Source: Diadema setosum (lineage: Eukaryota; Echinodermata; Echinoidea; Diadematoida; Diadematidae). From it: 64,000 bases of DNA. Below the pieces are notes generated by a model that was given only the letters and a program-made list of their open reading frames with translations, ran no database searches and was not told where the DNA came from. Each line of letters opens with the position of its first letter. The first letter of the stretch is position 1. The stretch covers positions 23,463,122 to 23,527,121 of the forward strand of contig NC_092693.1 of NCBI RefSeq assembly GCF_964275005.1. Direction: 5' to 3'. The position numbers and the translations under genes were made by a program. Shown in pieces: positions 1 through 12,651 of the stretch.

Positions 1-1146
1 ACTGTCGAATGTCGCAGTACCACGTCTCTGGTTCTCCTAGTTTAACTCATCCTATGCTAAAGAGTAAAAGGACACAAAATATGTATATGTTGCTTTGAAT
101 TACTTTATGTGGAAATGAAATCACTTGAATTGAATTGAATTGAATTGAAAATTCATACTTAAACCTATTTAGAGGTAATTAATGTGACACACAGAGGGTT
201 AAAGTGCTTATTTGTGACTTGAAAGTGAGTTGGTTTTATAATTATCATCATCTTTGTTTTACCAAGCAAATTCTGGGCGAGATCATTTGTCATCCCAAAC
301 AGTAAATCGAAAAGCAACCAACTATACGATGTATGAATGCTTCATTACAATGTAGAAAAAGGAAATGCTCATAAAGAAAGTAAAATAAAAGAAAGTAAAA
401 AAGAAAGTAAAATATGCATTATATATCAATGTGTATATCGAGTACAGGATGTGTTTGCAGACTATATGTTCGCTTTTTTTAATCCCACGACATGTTTATT
501 TACTGTAGCTCCGTTATCGTTATCTCCATTTATAGCCAATCCCTAATTTAGCAGAAGAAAGAAAATTGAAAAAAAATGGGCTTTCGAATGAAAAAAGTCA
601 CCCTGAAAATGGTTGTATTATATATTATTCTCATTTTCAAGTATGGGATTCCTAATGACTCGAGATTCACATTTAAATCTCAGTTAGGCACAACAATCCA
701 TATGAATTGTTACCCCCCCCCCCCCGAAAAAAAAAAAACCAACTTATTTTTATCACCTATTTTGTCGAAAGCTCTACTTTTTATGTAATTACCGATTATG
801 GTGCATGCTGTACCATTCTCTTTAGCCATTTTTTGCTACTTTTTTTCTGTAACGTTTATTAAAGCCATAGTGAATATAGTATGGAAATTGCTCTTAATCT
901 ATTTGTGAATTCTCTCTTTTAGTGGACGGAAAGAAGAATACTCGAGTCCCCACAACATTACAACAGGACGGATAGCGTGATAGCAAATGATAATTGTATG
1001 ATATTCTAAATGCCCAGAAACATGATACAATGTGGTCGTGTTCATGGGGGCATACAGGAGTATCGTGCATGCCTAACAAAATTTCCACGACTTTGTAAAG
1101 TCTCTGGTATAAGTGTAAAAAATAGGAAAGGAAAAAAAAAAAGACA

Positions 1147-1325
1147 GTTTACAGCAGTTCAACGGCATACTTGACCAACGATATTTGTCTATTTCCGTGA
1201 CAGTATTGATCATACAATGTTTTAGAAAAAAGCAAAGAAGAAAAAGAAAGTTTACAGCCGTTCAACGGCATTCTTGACCAACGATATTTGTCCATTTTCA
1301 TGACAGTAAATTGATCATACAGTGT
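1147..1325. repeat. diverged two-copy tandem duplication, period about 103 bp
   Basis: The block starting GTTTACAGC and running through TTGACCAACGATATTTGTC to TTGATCATACA occurs at about 1147-1220 and again at about 1250-1325. The copies differ by scattered substitutions and are joined by an A-rich spacer. It looks like an old local duplication; no coding content seen. Confidence 0.75.
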
Positions 1326-1589
1326 GTCAAAATGGCCTCGGGGAATTAAAGAAAATAAAAATTCATCTCTGCCTCCTATACCTCGAGGATTCTATCTCTA
1401 ATTAAACTTCTGAAAGGATTTCTGTTTTTAGATGGTTTATGTTGTTGTTATTCTTTTTTAGTCCTCACACGTTAAAGTTGTGTGATGATCAAATATTGAT
1501 TAATCTTGCACTGAAAATGGATCAACATGCGTAGCGTTGATAGGCTGCTTATTTCTTGAGGGATTTGGACTCTAAGTATCAGGTCTGAA

Positions 1590-1790
1590 CTACACGCAAA
1601 ATACTAGTACGTGTCATTCCTGCGTGCGCATTGTGCATTATGCATGAGACTCTCTTGTAGGTCACGTGACTAGGTGGAAGGCAGTTTTCAGATTATTTTT
1701 TTCAGTTGCGCATTACAGACGGGCATCGCGTCACGGAATACTGCACGCCTCGTTCTGATTGGCTGATCAAAAGGTCATATCGTTCCACAG
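1590..1790. promoter_or_regulatory. motif-rich stretch, possible promoter or enhancer
   Basis: Contains the palindromic GGTCACGTGACTAGG (E-box CACGTG), CGTCACG (half CRE-like) and CTGATTGGCTGA (reverse CCAAT box) within about 200 bp, with more CpG than its surroundings. No gene start could be tied to it; it could belong to an unseen first exon of the 15-20 kb gene. Weak support. Confidence 0.22.
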
Positions 1791-3018
1791 ATATTCAAAT
1801 GAATCATATTACATTATCACGAAATATACGTTTAGCGACATTTATGATGTCAGCTTTACTGCTGTGATTGAAGAGGTGGAATTTTCCCTGAAACTCTTCC
1901 CTGACTTCTCACATTTCGATGGCGATAGAGATGTTTAGGTTTAATTTTCTTGCCTGTTACTGCAGTGCAGATAGTGGGACCAGAAAGTTCTTAATTTTAG
2001 GCATTTTTGTTCTCTTCTTGTGAATCTAGAACTGACCCCATTCCCTCTGAAAGATATCAGTGACTCAAGTGATTCGCTAGTTAGTTGGAAATCATCTTTG
2101 AAAATATTTTGAATACCTGCACCCTCTGTCTACAACAGTGCTTGCCGTTGCATGTGAGGAGGTGCAGTCTATAATCATGATAGTATATTCATCTTCTATT
2201 GATTAATATAGCACTCATTGGTTCTACAGTACTTTACAGAACGAAATGACGAGAAAAGTCAACTGAATTATAACAGTAAGTCTCAGAGTATATTTTCAAA
2301 GTTGAGGTGTTTAAGTTCAAGTTTCAAGTGATGCAGCACGGATGTTCGACGAATGCTGATGCCAGAGGCAAAGTGCATATTCATGATTGGAAAGCATTGT
2401 TGCTTTCATTAGCAGTACATGGGTAATAGAGGTGTGCTGGTTATGCAGACAGTGCAATGGAAAGCTCTATAGCGTACAAGTCAGTTAAACGCTTAAATCG
2501 CGTTGTACAGTGAGTATAGGGATGCATCACCAAGAGGGTATATGGTCCTGTTTCCTGGCACTGTGATACATTCACACCATGAATAAGTGCATAAATTGCA
2601 TAATAAGTTCGCTTATTAATATTATTGACACCTATTTATACACTTTTCCAAATCCTACGCTTAGAGGGCGGAAACCTATGTAAAACAGTTTAGCTACCTA
2701 GTGTAACTTAAGGTGATTTACGGTCTTGGGTGAATAAGTTATAGGTGACTGAGGGAAGAGATTTCATATATCAAGTTATAGTCCTCTTGATAACCTCAAA
2801 CAAGCAATGTCATGGTTGTTGAATTTTTGCGTCAGAAACGTCGTAAGCGGACAAATCTTAATTATGATTTCAAACATTAGATTTTTGTTCTATTTATAAT
2901 CCTGGTTTTAGATCTGATTTCAATCCAATCAAGTGAGTGCAGCGCCAGTGATTAAGTGAACGGATGAGTGAGTAGGCCTTATTCTGCTAAAGAGTGCCGG
3001 ATTCTAACCTTAACATTC

Positions 3019-3022
<4 letters not shown>

Positions 3023-3062
<40 letters not shown>
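3023..3062. repeat. poly(A) run of 40
   Basis: Forty uninterrupted A residues. Such a tract often marks the 3' end of a retroposed copy on the + strand, but the preceding sequence (ending ACCTTAACATTCTG) is not a family I recognise. Confidence 0.9.
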
Positions 3063-3064
<2 letters not shown>

Positions 3065-6000
3065 CTGCTCTAATGAACGAACAAATTTCTTTCTACCGTG
3101 TTTGTCAAATATAGCATCAATTTCATGGTGTGGTGCCTCTACGTAAATCTGGTTTCTTTAGATGCATTCATTTGGAATGGGGTAAAGCATTTTCCACACT
3201 TTGAGCAAGGAAAATTGATGTTCAAAAGGAAAAAAAAAACGAGAAAACTGGTGTAAAGTGAGTTATTGTAAACGGTGTAGTAGTTGCTATTTTTAACACA
3301 ATTATAGGTCACTGAAGCGGCTCAGAAAATCAAATTTCAGAAAATACTTTACCCCGCGGCAAGGTATGAAAGGAATTTCAATTAAGCTTGCCCTCACAAT
3401 CCCCTCCCCCCCCCCCCCCACCTTAAATCGGGGTTTGGTTTATAAACTATTTTATAGATTTTCCTCTCGGTCCATTCCTGTCTTGACCAGTATAATATAC
3501 ACGGATATTTACACCAGCCCATGGTATTGATGGTGTGTCCACTAAAGCCTATAACTGGAGGAATAAACTGGTAACCACGAGATAGTAAACAGACTAACAA
3601 ATGAGACGTACACCACGGCATTGCAATCTACTGCAGTACTTTTAATGTGCACTTTGATTAGCGTCGTCTCCGCCTGATGTGATGGGACGTGATGCCATAC
3701 ACCATGCTATCACACGCGTACATTCATTTAGCAAGGCATGAGGGGCGAGCAGAACAAAAATGCAACGTGTAACTGAGAAGCCATGTTGGATTTTGCATTC
3801 TTTTGACAAAAACGACACCACTCATTCAAATATACTTGTTTATGTATTATTATCATTATTATATACCAAGGAGGTATGTGTGATACCTTCTCAATCATAC
3901 CGACTCGGCGTACACATTAATTTCATTTCATTTCATTTCATTTCATTTCATTTATTTCATTTTATTCCATTCCATACCGTTTCATTCTGTTCCTTTCATT
4001 TCATTTCATCTCATCTCATTTCATCCCATCTCATTTCATTTCATTTCGTTTCCAACAAAGTATGAATACAGCATGATATTTGCTAATACATTGCTATACA
4101 AAGTCAGAGCCACTCAGAGGCCCGTTTATCATGATACGGGAAAATATAGTGCATGCCTGTAATGAAGTACAATCACATAATGTGAAATTTATAGTATGAA
4201 AGAGAGTGAAAATGAAGGGGACTACAGCTGAAAAGCCTGGTTTGTGATTTGTAGCCCTCTCACGAATAATATTTAATTACAATATTTACTGAACTAATGA
4301 AACGATGGTGAATTAACTGAAAAAGGGGAAACAGAAAAAGACAAAACAAAACAAAAACACAACCGCACACACAAATACACACAAAGTAACTTTCTTAAAT
4401 GTGAACGAGGATGAAGGTCGAAAGAGTACATTATTTGTATAAGGGTGTGTTTGTAGTAGTTTTTTCTGGAATTGAGTGTTACATATTAAGACTAATGGAT
4501 GAACTATAAACGACGTATGGGTCATCAAGAAGTATAGTTTTATCTATCATAACCTTTTACTCCTACGGGTGAAGTGAAATGAATGAGTGATTAATAAGAC
4601 CTGCATTACCTATCTCATTAAAAAGTAACCCTCTAGTGGCGTATTGTTGGATCATTTAGGTATTTTATTTTCATTTGGTCACCAATCGGCATCGATTATA
4701 CCAATTGCCTCGTAGAATACGATCGCATACAGATTTGCGGGAATCCCGTGTGTAAATGATTGAAGAGTGCTTACTCATACGCGTAACGTATACAAGCACA
4801 AGTCTTGTAGAGACATCCTATCATATCAGCATCTGATGGGAATCAGCACCCTACAAGCAATGCTTCTATGTAGATTCCTCATATTTCACATGTTTAATTG
4901 TCTTAAATGCTGTATTTGATAATTGATATTTTTGTTATGTTTATGGTTTATTTGTTGAAATGATGATAACGAATAAAAAGGTGTTACATTCTGTCATAAG
5001 ATGAAAAAAAAATAATTAAAGTTGCCGTGTCACAATCATGTCGCTATTTTTTATTTTTTATTTTATTTTTGTTCTGATGGACTCATTACTTTCTCTTCCT
5101 TTACCCTGTGGGCGTTGAAGGAAAGTTTTATGCCATTTTTTTTTTTTTTTTTTGGGGGGGGGGGGAGGTTGTGAAAATATGACGTTTTGTAACTAAACAA
5201 AACTAAAGGGGATGCCAAGATATGAAATGATGTCATATTAACTCGGAGAGATGCAGGGAAAAGGAGTAGGTTTCCCCTTTAATGCCGTCCTTAATAATGT
5301 ACACAAGAGCGACAGAGATGGGGCTGATTAAGTTTATATTACACCTTTGTCCTTCGCACTTGTCGAGTGTAGTGGGGTGGCTTCGTCCGAAGTAGCTGAG
5401 TAAGTCGCGCAGGTGTAATAATACCCGTTCCGCCAAACGACCTGGCGATTTGGATGTAAATGCCCAAGTGTGACACTCCATGGTATGAAATGTCAAAACG
5501 TAAAAGCCCTATCAAGCAGAACAGTTCCTAATATTGACACCCAACCGCCTTCTTATCGGGTAAGAAGTCGTTTGGGGGTGGCGCCGCCATCGCTTTTGAG
5601 GGTGTTACATCCTTGAGAGTATGGCATTATTAACGTTTTTGCGCGAGGGACAAGCAGATGGCATATACATTATGAATTAGACATGTGGGTGTGTGTTCGT
5701 GCGTGTTTACGTGTGTCTTAATGTGTGAAATGGGCGAGTTTTGTGTGTGTGTCATCTGACCGTTAAGGGGGAAATATGCATGTACGAGCGCTCAACGTGC
5801 ATGATAGTTAATGTGAGCGTTATGTCGACGAATCGGAATATTTTGGTTTCCTCGTGTGCGCCTCTGCCGAGCGTAAAAGGCATACTCTGAAGAGGAGGAA
5901 TTTATTTTGAATTTACATGATTAATGAAACAATAAAAACACGGAGGACGTGTTGTGGCACCAGCGATGATCGCAACGGATGGTTAACTCTGAACTTCATT

Positions 6001-8164
6001 TGGAAAGGAAAAAATGCAACGAGTTATTATAAAAGAGGCTCTAGTACAGGAAACAAGGGAATATGGTTTCAGATGATGCATAGCAGTCAAGGGTTTGCTC
6101 ACAAAATAGAGGGAGATATTTTTTATTCCAATTCCGATGTATGTATGTAGTTGAGGGGTTTATTTACATCAAATCATAGTCATGCAATCGTGAGTTTGTT
6201 CTGTTTTCCAAAAAGTGAATACTGAAATAGTATTTCTAATTAAGGTTGGAGCAATACAATCAGTATGCTGTGTTTGTGTATGTGTTTGTGTTTGTGTGAT
6301 TGTTAGATTGTTAGATTGGGTAAATAATCTCTGGAGAATTTTTTGTTTTGTTTTGCTTTGTTTTGTTTTGTTTTTTATTAATGTATGCGAAGGGATTGTT
6401 ATTAGCATCAGTCACTCATTCTTTATACACGTTGTGACTGTACAGTTAGGAGAGATTTGTGTGAAGCTCTTGGTAACGTGGAATGTGAAATGAGATACAC
6501 CACTCTAAATCGTCAACAGTAATACTTATCATACAAACTCTGCGGCAAAATTTCAAGACTGAGGAAACCGTTGTTGTTGTTTTTTATTTGATTATCATAT
6601 CATCGTCGTCTCTTTTCTCCCCATGAATTATGCATTACCTCTTTTTCCGTGATCACTTGGTATACTCGAAGACTACATGGTCTCAAACGTACGTGTGTTA
6701 ATCAGCATGGCTTCTTTACGATAAACCCATTCCGAGGCATTTGGCAGGAACTGGAACAGTAAAGGCATCATTAGCACAGTTACGCTGGAGATAATTAAGC
6801 GTCTCTGCATAAAAACCGCGAGGAAAATTTAAAGCGCGGAAAACTCAAAGCGAAGTTCTTTTTTTTTCCCCACCATATCAATATATGAATAATGCCCAAT
6901 GACTCGTTGAGACGATACGAATAATGTACCCTCAATTAGTGGAATAATTACATTTTGCTCCTGGACACTATTTCAGACGGGAACATGACGGTTTAAAGAC
7001 GTGATATCATGGTAAATGTACAACAAATGCAATTGTTATTTCACTCATGGACTTTCTTGTAACTCACTTAACCCCATTCTTTTTCTCTCCAACGTCATGG
7101 AAAAAGAAGTTAATTGATGAACAAACATTCTATAGCTGAGATTGGATGCATATGATAAAAATGTTAATGCTTTCATTCGTTAATCTGGTTTGATTCTTGC
7201 TTTTGCCCATTCAGGAAAATTATGCAATATGATATTATGTAAGTCGGAAAGAAAGACGTATAAGTTGCTAATGCATTGAAATTATTTATCTCAATTTAGC
7301 AGTACTTATCAAAATTGAAAAAAAGAAGAAGATTTGTTAGTCGTCAGGAAGGTGCGTTGTTTGGGGATTTGCTTGTACAGCATTGTTATTGCGTTCTGTG
7401 CATTTTAGTGTCCATATTATGGACCATCGTGCTGTCAATGGTAATGAAATGCGTAAGCGATAACGGGAAAGATGAACGGATGAAACCAACACCAAAAATG
7501 ACTATCTATCAGACACACTCATCGGACAGCCTTGAACGGTAGCAACAGTTTTTATTTTCTCCAGAGAATGGCGGTGTCCTCTTGGGAACAAAATGATTAT
7601 GCACGTTTGTGTGTTAGATCAGGGTTAGATGTTCATCTCAAAGTTCTCGATTCATTATCACGTTGTGAAATTTCTGCGTGAAAACAACCCCGAGTCATCC
7701 ACGTACGCGGCCACGGCAGCACCTGCTTTTAAAAAGGCTGTCCGTTTCACTAAGACGTTGATCATGATAATCAGATCGAGTAACACTGTACCCCCTAAAA
7801 TGTCAAATTGATATTTTTATTTCTCTTCACGGTAGTGGAGACGGTACAAAACTTGACACTTATTGTCAATGCTGTGCAAATAATAGGAATCTGCAGACGA
7901 AATAATCTGATGGCGCTTGGGCGAACTTCAAAAGAGGTTTGCCGCCTTCGTACTTGAAATGTTAAGGGTCGGCTTTTTCTTTCTTGGCATAAAAAAGTAG
8001 AAAATGCTCGTCACTTATTAACGAAGATGTATAAGATTTGGCATCACACACTGGAGCGAAAATGTCATCATCACTACCATTCCCGTGTGGCTTAATGTGT
8101 GAATTCTTTCGTCACTCTTCTTCGTCGTCTTTACCACTTACACTCTTTCCTCAGAAGCTATACG
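3063..8164. other. gene-free stretch with simple repeats
   Basis: No supportable exon. Holds a pentanucleotide repeat (3921-4053), C/G and T homopolymers (3405-3420, 5135-5165) and TG-rich patches near 5690-5750 and 6270-6300. ORFs here, including the 87-residue minus ORF at 5233-5496, resemble no protein family and lack flanking splice sites. Confidence 0.5.
3921..4053. repeat. (TTTCA)n pentanucleotide repeat, partly diverged
   Basis: Perfect TTTCA units near 3922-3952 grade into TTTCATT, CATCTCAT and TTCGTTTCC variants. The open frame across it is an artefact of the repeat. Confidence 0.85.
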
Positions 8165-8563
8165 TTAAAGGGACAATAAAGTTCTGGTCAAGATGAGGAT
8201 TCAGCTTTTAACTTTTTGTGAGATACCTAGAAACCCCTTTATGAAATGATATAGGGCGTACAATTCTGAGGTGAATTCAAAGTTAATTTGATGAAACTCG
8301 GTTTTGAAATGACTGACATAGCCAAACACAAAGTAAAACGTAGCGATCCTAATAAATGGTGGGTTCCACCTTTTATTAGGGTCGCTTTGTTTTGGACATC
8401 TCAGCCATTTCAAAACTAACTTTCATCACATAAACATTGAATTGTCTCAAAGAATTATGATATGGTCTTTAATATTTCATAAGAGGTTTCTCATTACCTA
8501 AAAAAAAAAAAAAAATGATCATCAAAAAAACGTTGGAAACCTGAAACCCCATCTCAACCGCAT
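8165..8563. mobile_element. TTAAAGGG foldback element (MITE), copy A
   Basis: Begins TTAAAGGGACAATAAAG and has a palindromic middle where AATAAATGGTGGGTTCCACC meets GGTCGCTTTGTTTTGG. The right half ends ...CCCCATCTCAACC before a C/A-rich tract, so the right terminus is decayed. It shares the AGAAACC...TATGAAAT and CATTTCAAAAC blocks with the copies at 38.35, 44.22 and 52.03 kb. It is a non-autonomous foldback DNA element with no coding capacity. Confidence 0.75.
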
Positions 8564-9515
8564 CACCCCACCACCATCACCACCAACACCCCATCCCTAT
8601 CACCCATCTCCCACCCCCCTCCTCCTTGAGGAAGGCGTTTCAGAGATCCAGCACAGAGACAACTACAGTATGTCCCAACTAAAATTACAATCGGATTTTC
8701 GCATTGATAACTTCCAATACAATCAAACTGTCTGAATGCTATTTCAGGGATCTAAAAATATAACATCTTACATATTCAGGTGTGAGTTTCTTAAGTTTGT
8801 CTCCCTCTACAAATTGACAAAAAGACAAACTGAAGAAACTCACATCTGAACCTTCTCCCCTCTGAATAATATCTTCCTTTCATTTATCTTACATATTTTT
8901 TTGCAGAAAACCCCATTCAATTTGGTTAAATGGTCACAGAGATATGTGGATTGTTGTAAAGCATGTCATGGGCCTGATTCTTCCAAGTTAGTTAAGCACT
9001 TAATAGGATGCTCGTGGAACTGCATAGTAATGTATGAGCACAATGGACAGAACTTGGAGGGAAGGGATTCCTGACATGCTCTACAAAAAAACAAAAAAAA
9101 ATCCTCATTTTTCTTTGACAACTGAAGCAAATCGGATGAGGTTTTCTGTAAGATGTGGATAATAAGTTATAGTTTCATTGATTACCCTTGTATTTGGATT
9201 GATTCATGATTTTTTTAAGTTATCGTTGCGGAGGGTCCCGTTGCATTTTTTTTTTTGGGGGGGGGGGGGGCTACGGCAGAATGAGGGATGGGCATGGATT
9301 CTTTTTGCCAACCAATCTGCCACTTCTGGCTTGTTGTCCGTAATAGTGTTTTTTGGTTGTCATTGTTGTTTTGATACATGTGTTGTTGTTTGGCACACAT
9401 TAATATATTCGACTGTACACGATATCTCCGATGCTTCCGGGGAACGTTCTTCCTAATGGCGTCAACTAGATTCCCGGCTGCATTTAGCATCGCTCGGGGA
9501 TTTGAAGGAAAACCA

Positions 9516-9629
<114 letters not shown>

Positions 9630-9845
9630 ATCGATGCTTAAGTGCTTGTCTCTCTTGTTGTTTGTGTCTGGTTCTTTCTTCTGTTTGTTTGCGGGGTTTT
9701 TTTTGTTTGCGTTCACTAATCGTGTCCTCGGTTTTTTTCCCTTTCGTCTTTCAAGCGGATGATTAGCAGGGTGTGGTTGAATGGCTGCAGTTGTTAGCTT
9801 TGCTTTTTTTTAGAATAACCGAGAAAGAGATGAGATCTTGTCCTC

Positions 9846-9848
<3 letters not shown>

Positions 9849-9886
<38 letters not shown>
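9849..9886. repeat. (TG)n microsatellite, short
   Basis: About 38 bases of uninterrupted TG. Confidence 0.95.
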
Positions 9887-9887
<1 letters not shown>

Positions 9888-10565
9888 TAACATGATTATA
9901 ATAAATAAGATACCCAAGAAAACATATGATGATACATTATAATTATAATGAATGAGATATACGTGTATATGCTAAAGAATTAATACATGATAAATGATAA
10001 TATATTCTGGATATGATATAAACACATTATATCATGGTAATTCCTGTTGCTGTTACAAGATGGTCAAAATATACGTTAAAACGTACGCAGAATTGTTAGC
10101 ATCCACATGGCACATAAGTGTCTGTAACTGTCGGTAGCATTCTCCGTCCGGGCGTTGAATATCTCACAACGCTTCATCAAGATTGCCACGCGAAAACACA
10201 ACAATTTAACATCAGAGCGAGGGAACGCCGCAGTCATTAACCACATGTTGTTCGGCCCCTAACTTGAGACACACATTTAGAAATGGTGCTGCGGGGCGCA
10301 ATTTGCGCGATTTTCCCTCCCTCGTCATGACGATCCAACCACCTGCTGCAAACAATACTGGAAGAGATGAGATTTCCACCACCCCTCCCCCTTCTCTTTC
10401 TGTCCTCTTCCTTTCCTCCTCAATTTCTCTCTCTATGTTTTCTTCGCCAATTTTGTTTCTCTTTATTTTGTCTGTCCTTGTCTGTCTGTATTTTTCATGT
10501 ATATGCCTATATGAAAACATGAATGTAGGCCTACATAAACAAACTCATGTATACCTATAGGTCCT

Positions 10566-10736
10566 GCATACATACAAGCATACATACTTACGTACGTACA
10601 TGATTGCATACACCAAAAGGTATACACCCACATACATACATACATACATACATACATACATACATACATACATACATACATACATACATACATACACACA
10701 TACAAATATACATACATACATACTCACATACATACA
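10566..10736. repeat. (CATA)n microsatellite
   Basis: A perfect core of CATA units lies at about 10631-10694, with diverged ACATACAAG and CGTACGTACA flanks. Two Tyr/Met/Cys/Val-repeat minus-strand ORFs come from it. Confidence 0.95.
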
Positions 10737-12501
10737 TAATTATATAGGTCTAGTCTCTCTAGCTCTTTCTTCCTTTTAAAAACTAACATTACTTGACATG
10801 CTCATGTGGATGACGGTGTACTGCAATCAAGCGATCTTAGCTTCATGGACGCCGAATAAAGTAGAAACAAACAAGCAAACAAACTCATAAACAAGCAAAA
10901 ATAAAAATGTTATGCTGTGCATGAGATGTGTGTCTTGTACGTCGCCACACATAGTGATGGGGTGACTTCAGTCTGTTGTAGTTCCATGCTTCCAAGCATT
11001 CCAAGCATCTCCTCCATGCATTACGATCAGTCTCCATACAATACGATCAGTCTTATCTGAAATACGAAAGACAAAATAGAACAAAAGGGCGATTCGTATG
11101 AGGTGCAGATAAGGTCTGCAAACCGTAATGTTTGGCGCCGCGCCTCCATCTTGTTTCGCTGTCCCCCTCGAGCAATAAGAGCAACAGGTGGATGCCATTT
11201 TGAGCGAAAATCGAACGAAATGAAGAGACATGTGACGCATGGATGTCAACACTCGTTGTCACATATGGCATGCAAAAATTTAATACCTTCACCGGAGTAT
11301 ATAGCAGTGACTTTTCTGCTGTGGTATTCTTCAGCACGGGCAGCCAAAATAAAGATTGAGAATATAATTATGTGATTCTATATTCTGCATCATAATCTGC
11401 ATTTATTGATACATGACATGACAATCGTCTCTTGAAGTAATATGTCATTTTTTTAATGCACATCCTTAAGTGTTATTAAAAAGAAAGATACTCTTCACAA
11501 TCAAATTTTAGTGAAGTTATCTCTTGGGTTCCTTTGATTTTCCATCTTTTGTGTGTTTCGTTTCTGTATTTGATAATAGTTCAATAGGCTACGTCATCAT
11601 GGCAATATGTCAACGCGTTGTAGTGAATTAATTGATGCGCAAAGCTGTGACTATTTTCATAATTCTGTCATTGTAAAGATTTCCGACCGAGGATAGAATG
11701 ATAATTCTTGGGGGGGGGGGGGTGGGAAGCAACTGTTACCGTGCATTTTACGTCATGGGAAGGCCCAGCAGACCAAAAAACAAAACAAAAAGAAAAGCAA
11801 AACGCAACATTACTTAACTTCGGAAACACACCCGCGTAAGCGTTTCCGTGACTTTATTGGATTGTAGCATATCACGAGTGCATATGCATGGCTTTAGGAG
11901 GTCGGCCATTCAGAAAAGTGTTGGTATAGATCATGATGATGTATGTATATATATATATATATAGTTGAGACAATGTAGATAACAGAAGATGTCGCATGAA
12001 TATCAGCATCATCACACTATATATATATGTACAATGTATATATATGTTTATGCAGATTCATTTATTCATTCATTCATATGACAGAAGTGCACATGAAGTT
12101 TCGCGTTCTTCGTGTTCAACTTGCAGGCCAATGGCATACAGGATATAACGTATTTGTTATCAATTTTGAAATGGATCTTGCGCTTCTCCAGCCGTTTGGG
12201 TGTGGTACACATTGCAGTGTGTGTCTCCACTTATTGCAGCGACTTTTTTCTTCATCGGAAACTGTCGAGATTATTTTGTAGACTTTAGTTTGGCGGGCAC
12301 GGTAATATACTTTATATGACACGACTACATTTCATAAAGCTTTCCAACGCTTTTAAATCGATTACTTCAGGGCGGAATTTCGTTGACCCACAATGGAACG
12401 CGTGTACGGATTATCCGCAGGAACAAAGAGAGGCCCGGTTGCTCCATGTAGGCCGTATATTAATCGATGAGTTGTTAAAGCCAAACCATAGTGTTCGTAT
12501 G

Positions 12502-12651
12502 TAGTGGCGGATCCAGGCGGGGGCACCCCGGTCGCCCCTTTAAACAAAAAAAGAAAAAGAAAAAAAGGGGTGCGCGTGCGCCCCCTTTTATTTTGTAAAG
12601 GCGCCCCCCCCCCCCCCCCCCCCTTTACGGAACTCCTGGATCCTCCCTGTA
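12502..12651. mobile_element. short TIR element, GGCGGATCCAGG type
   Basis: Left end TAGTGGCGGATCCAGG and right end CCTGGATCCTCCCTGTA are imperfect inverted repeats, flanked by TA. The interior is an A-rich tract, GTGCGCGTGCGCC and a C run. It is a small non-autonomous DNA element; a related end occurs at about 52.01 kb. Confidence 0.65.

Larger units (their letters stand above)
1..3022. other. gene-free stretch, left edge
   Basis: No exon or RNA gene could be supported here. At about 116-150 a GAAAT-then-(TTGAA)n tail resembles the 3' tails of LINE copies elsewhere in the window. A tandem duplication (1147-1325) and a motif-rich stretch (about 1590-1790) are listed separately. Short ORFs are AT-rich and lack splice-site support. 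Confidence 0.5.

Noticed and set aside
10463-10733. Tyr/Met/Val/Cys-repeat minus ORFs
   Set aside because: Produced by the CATA microsatellite.
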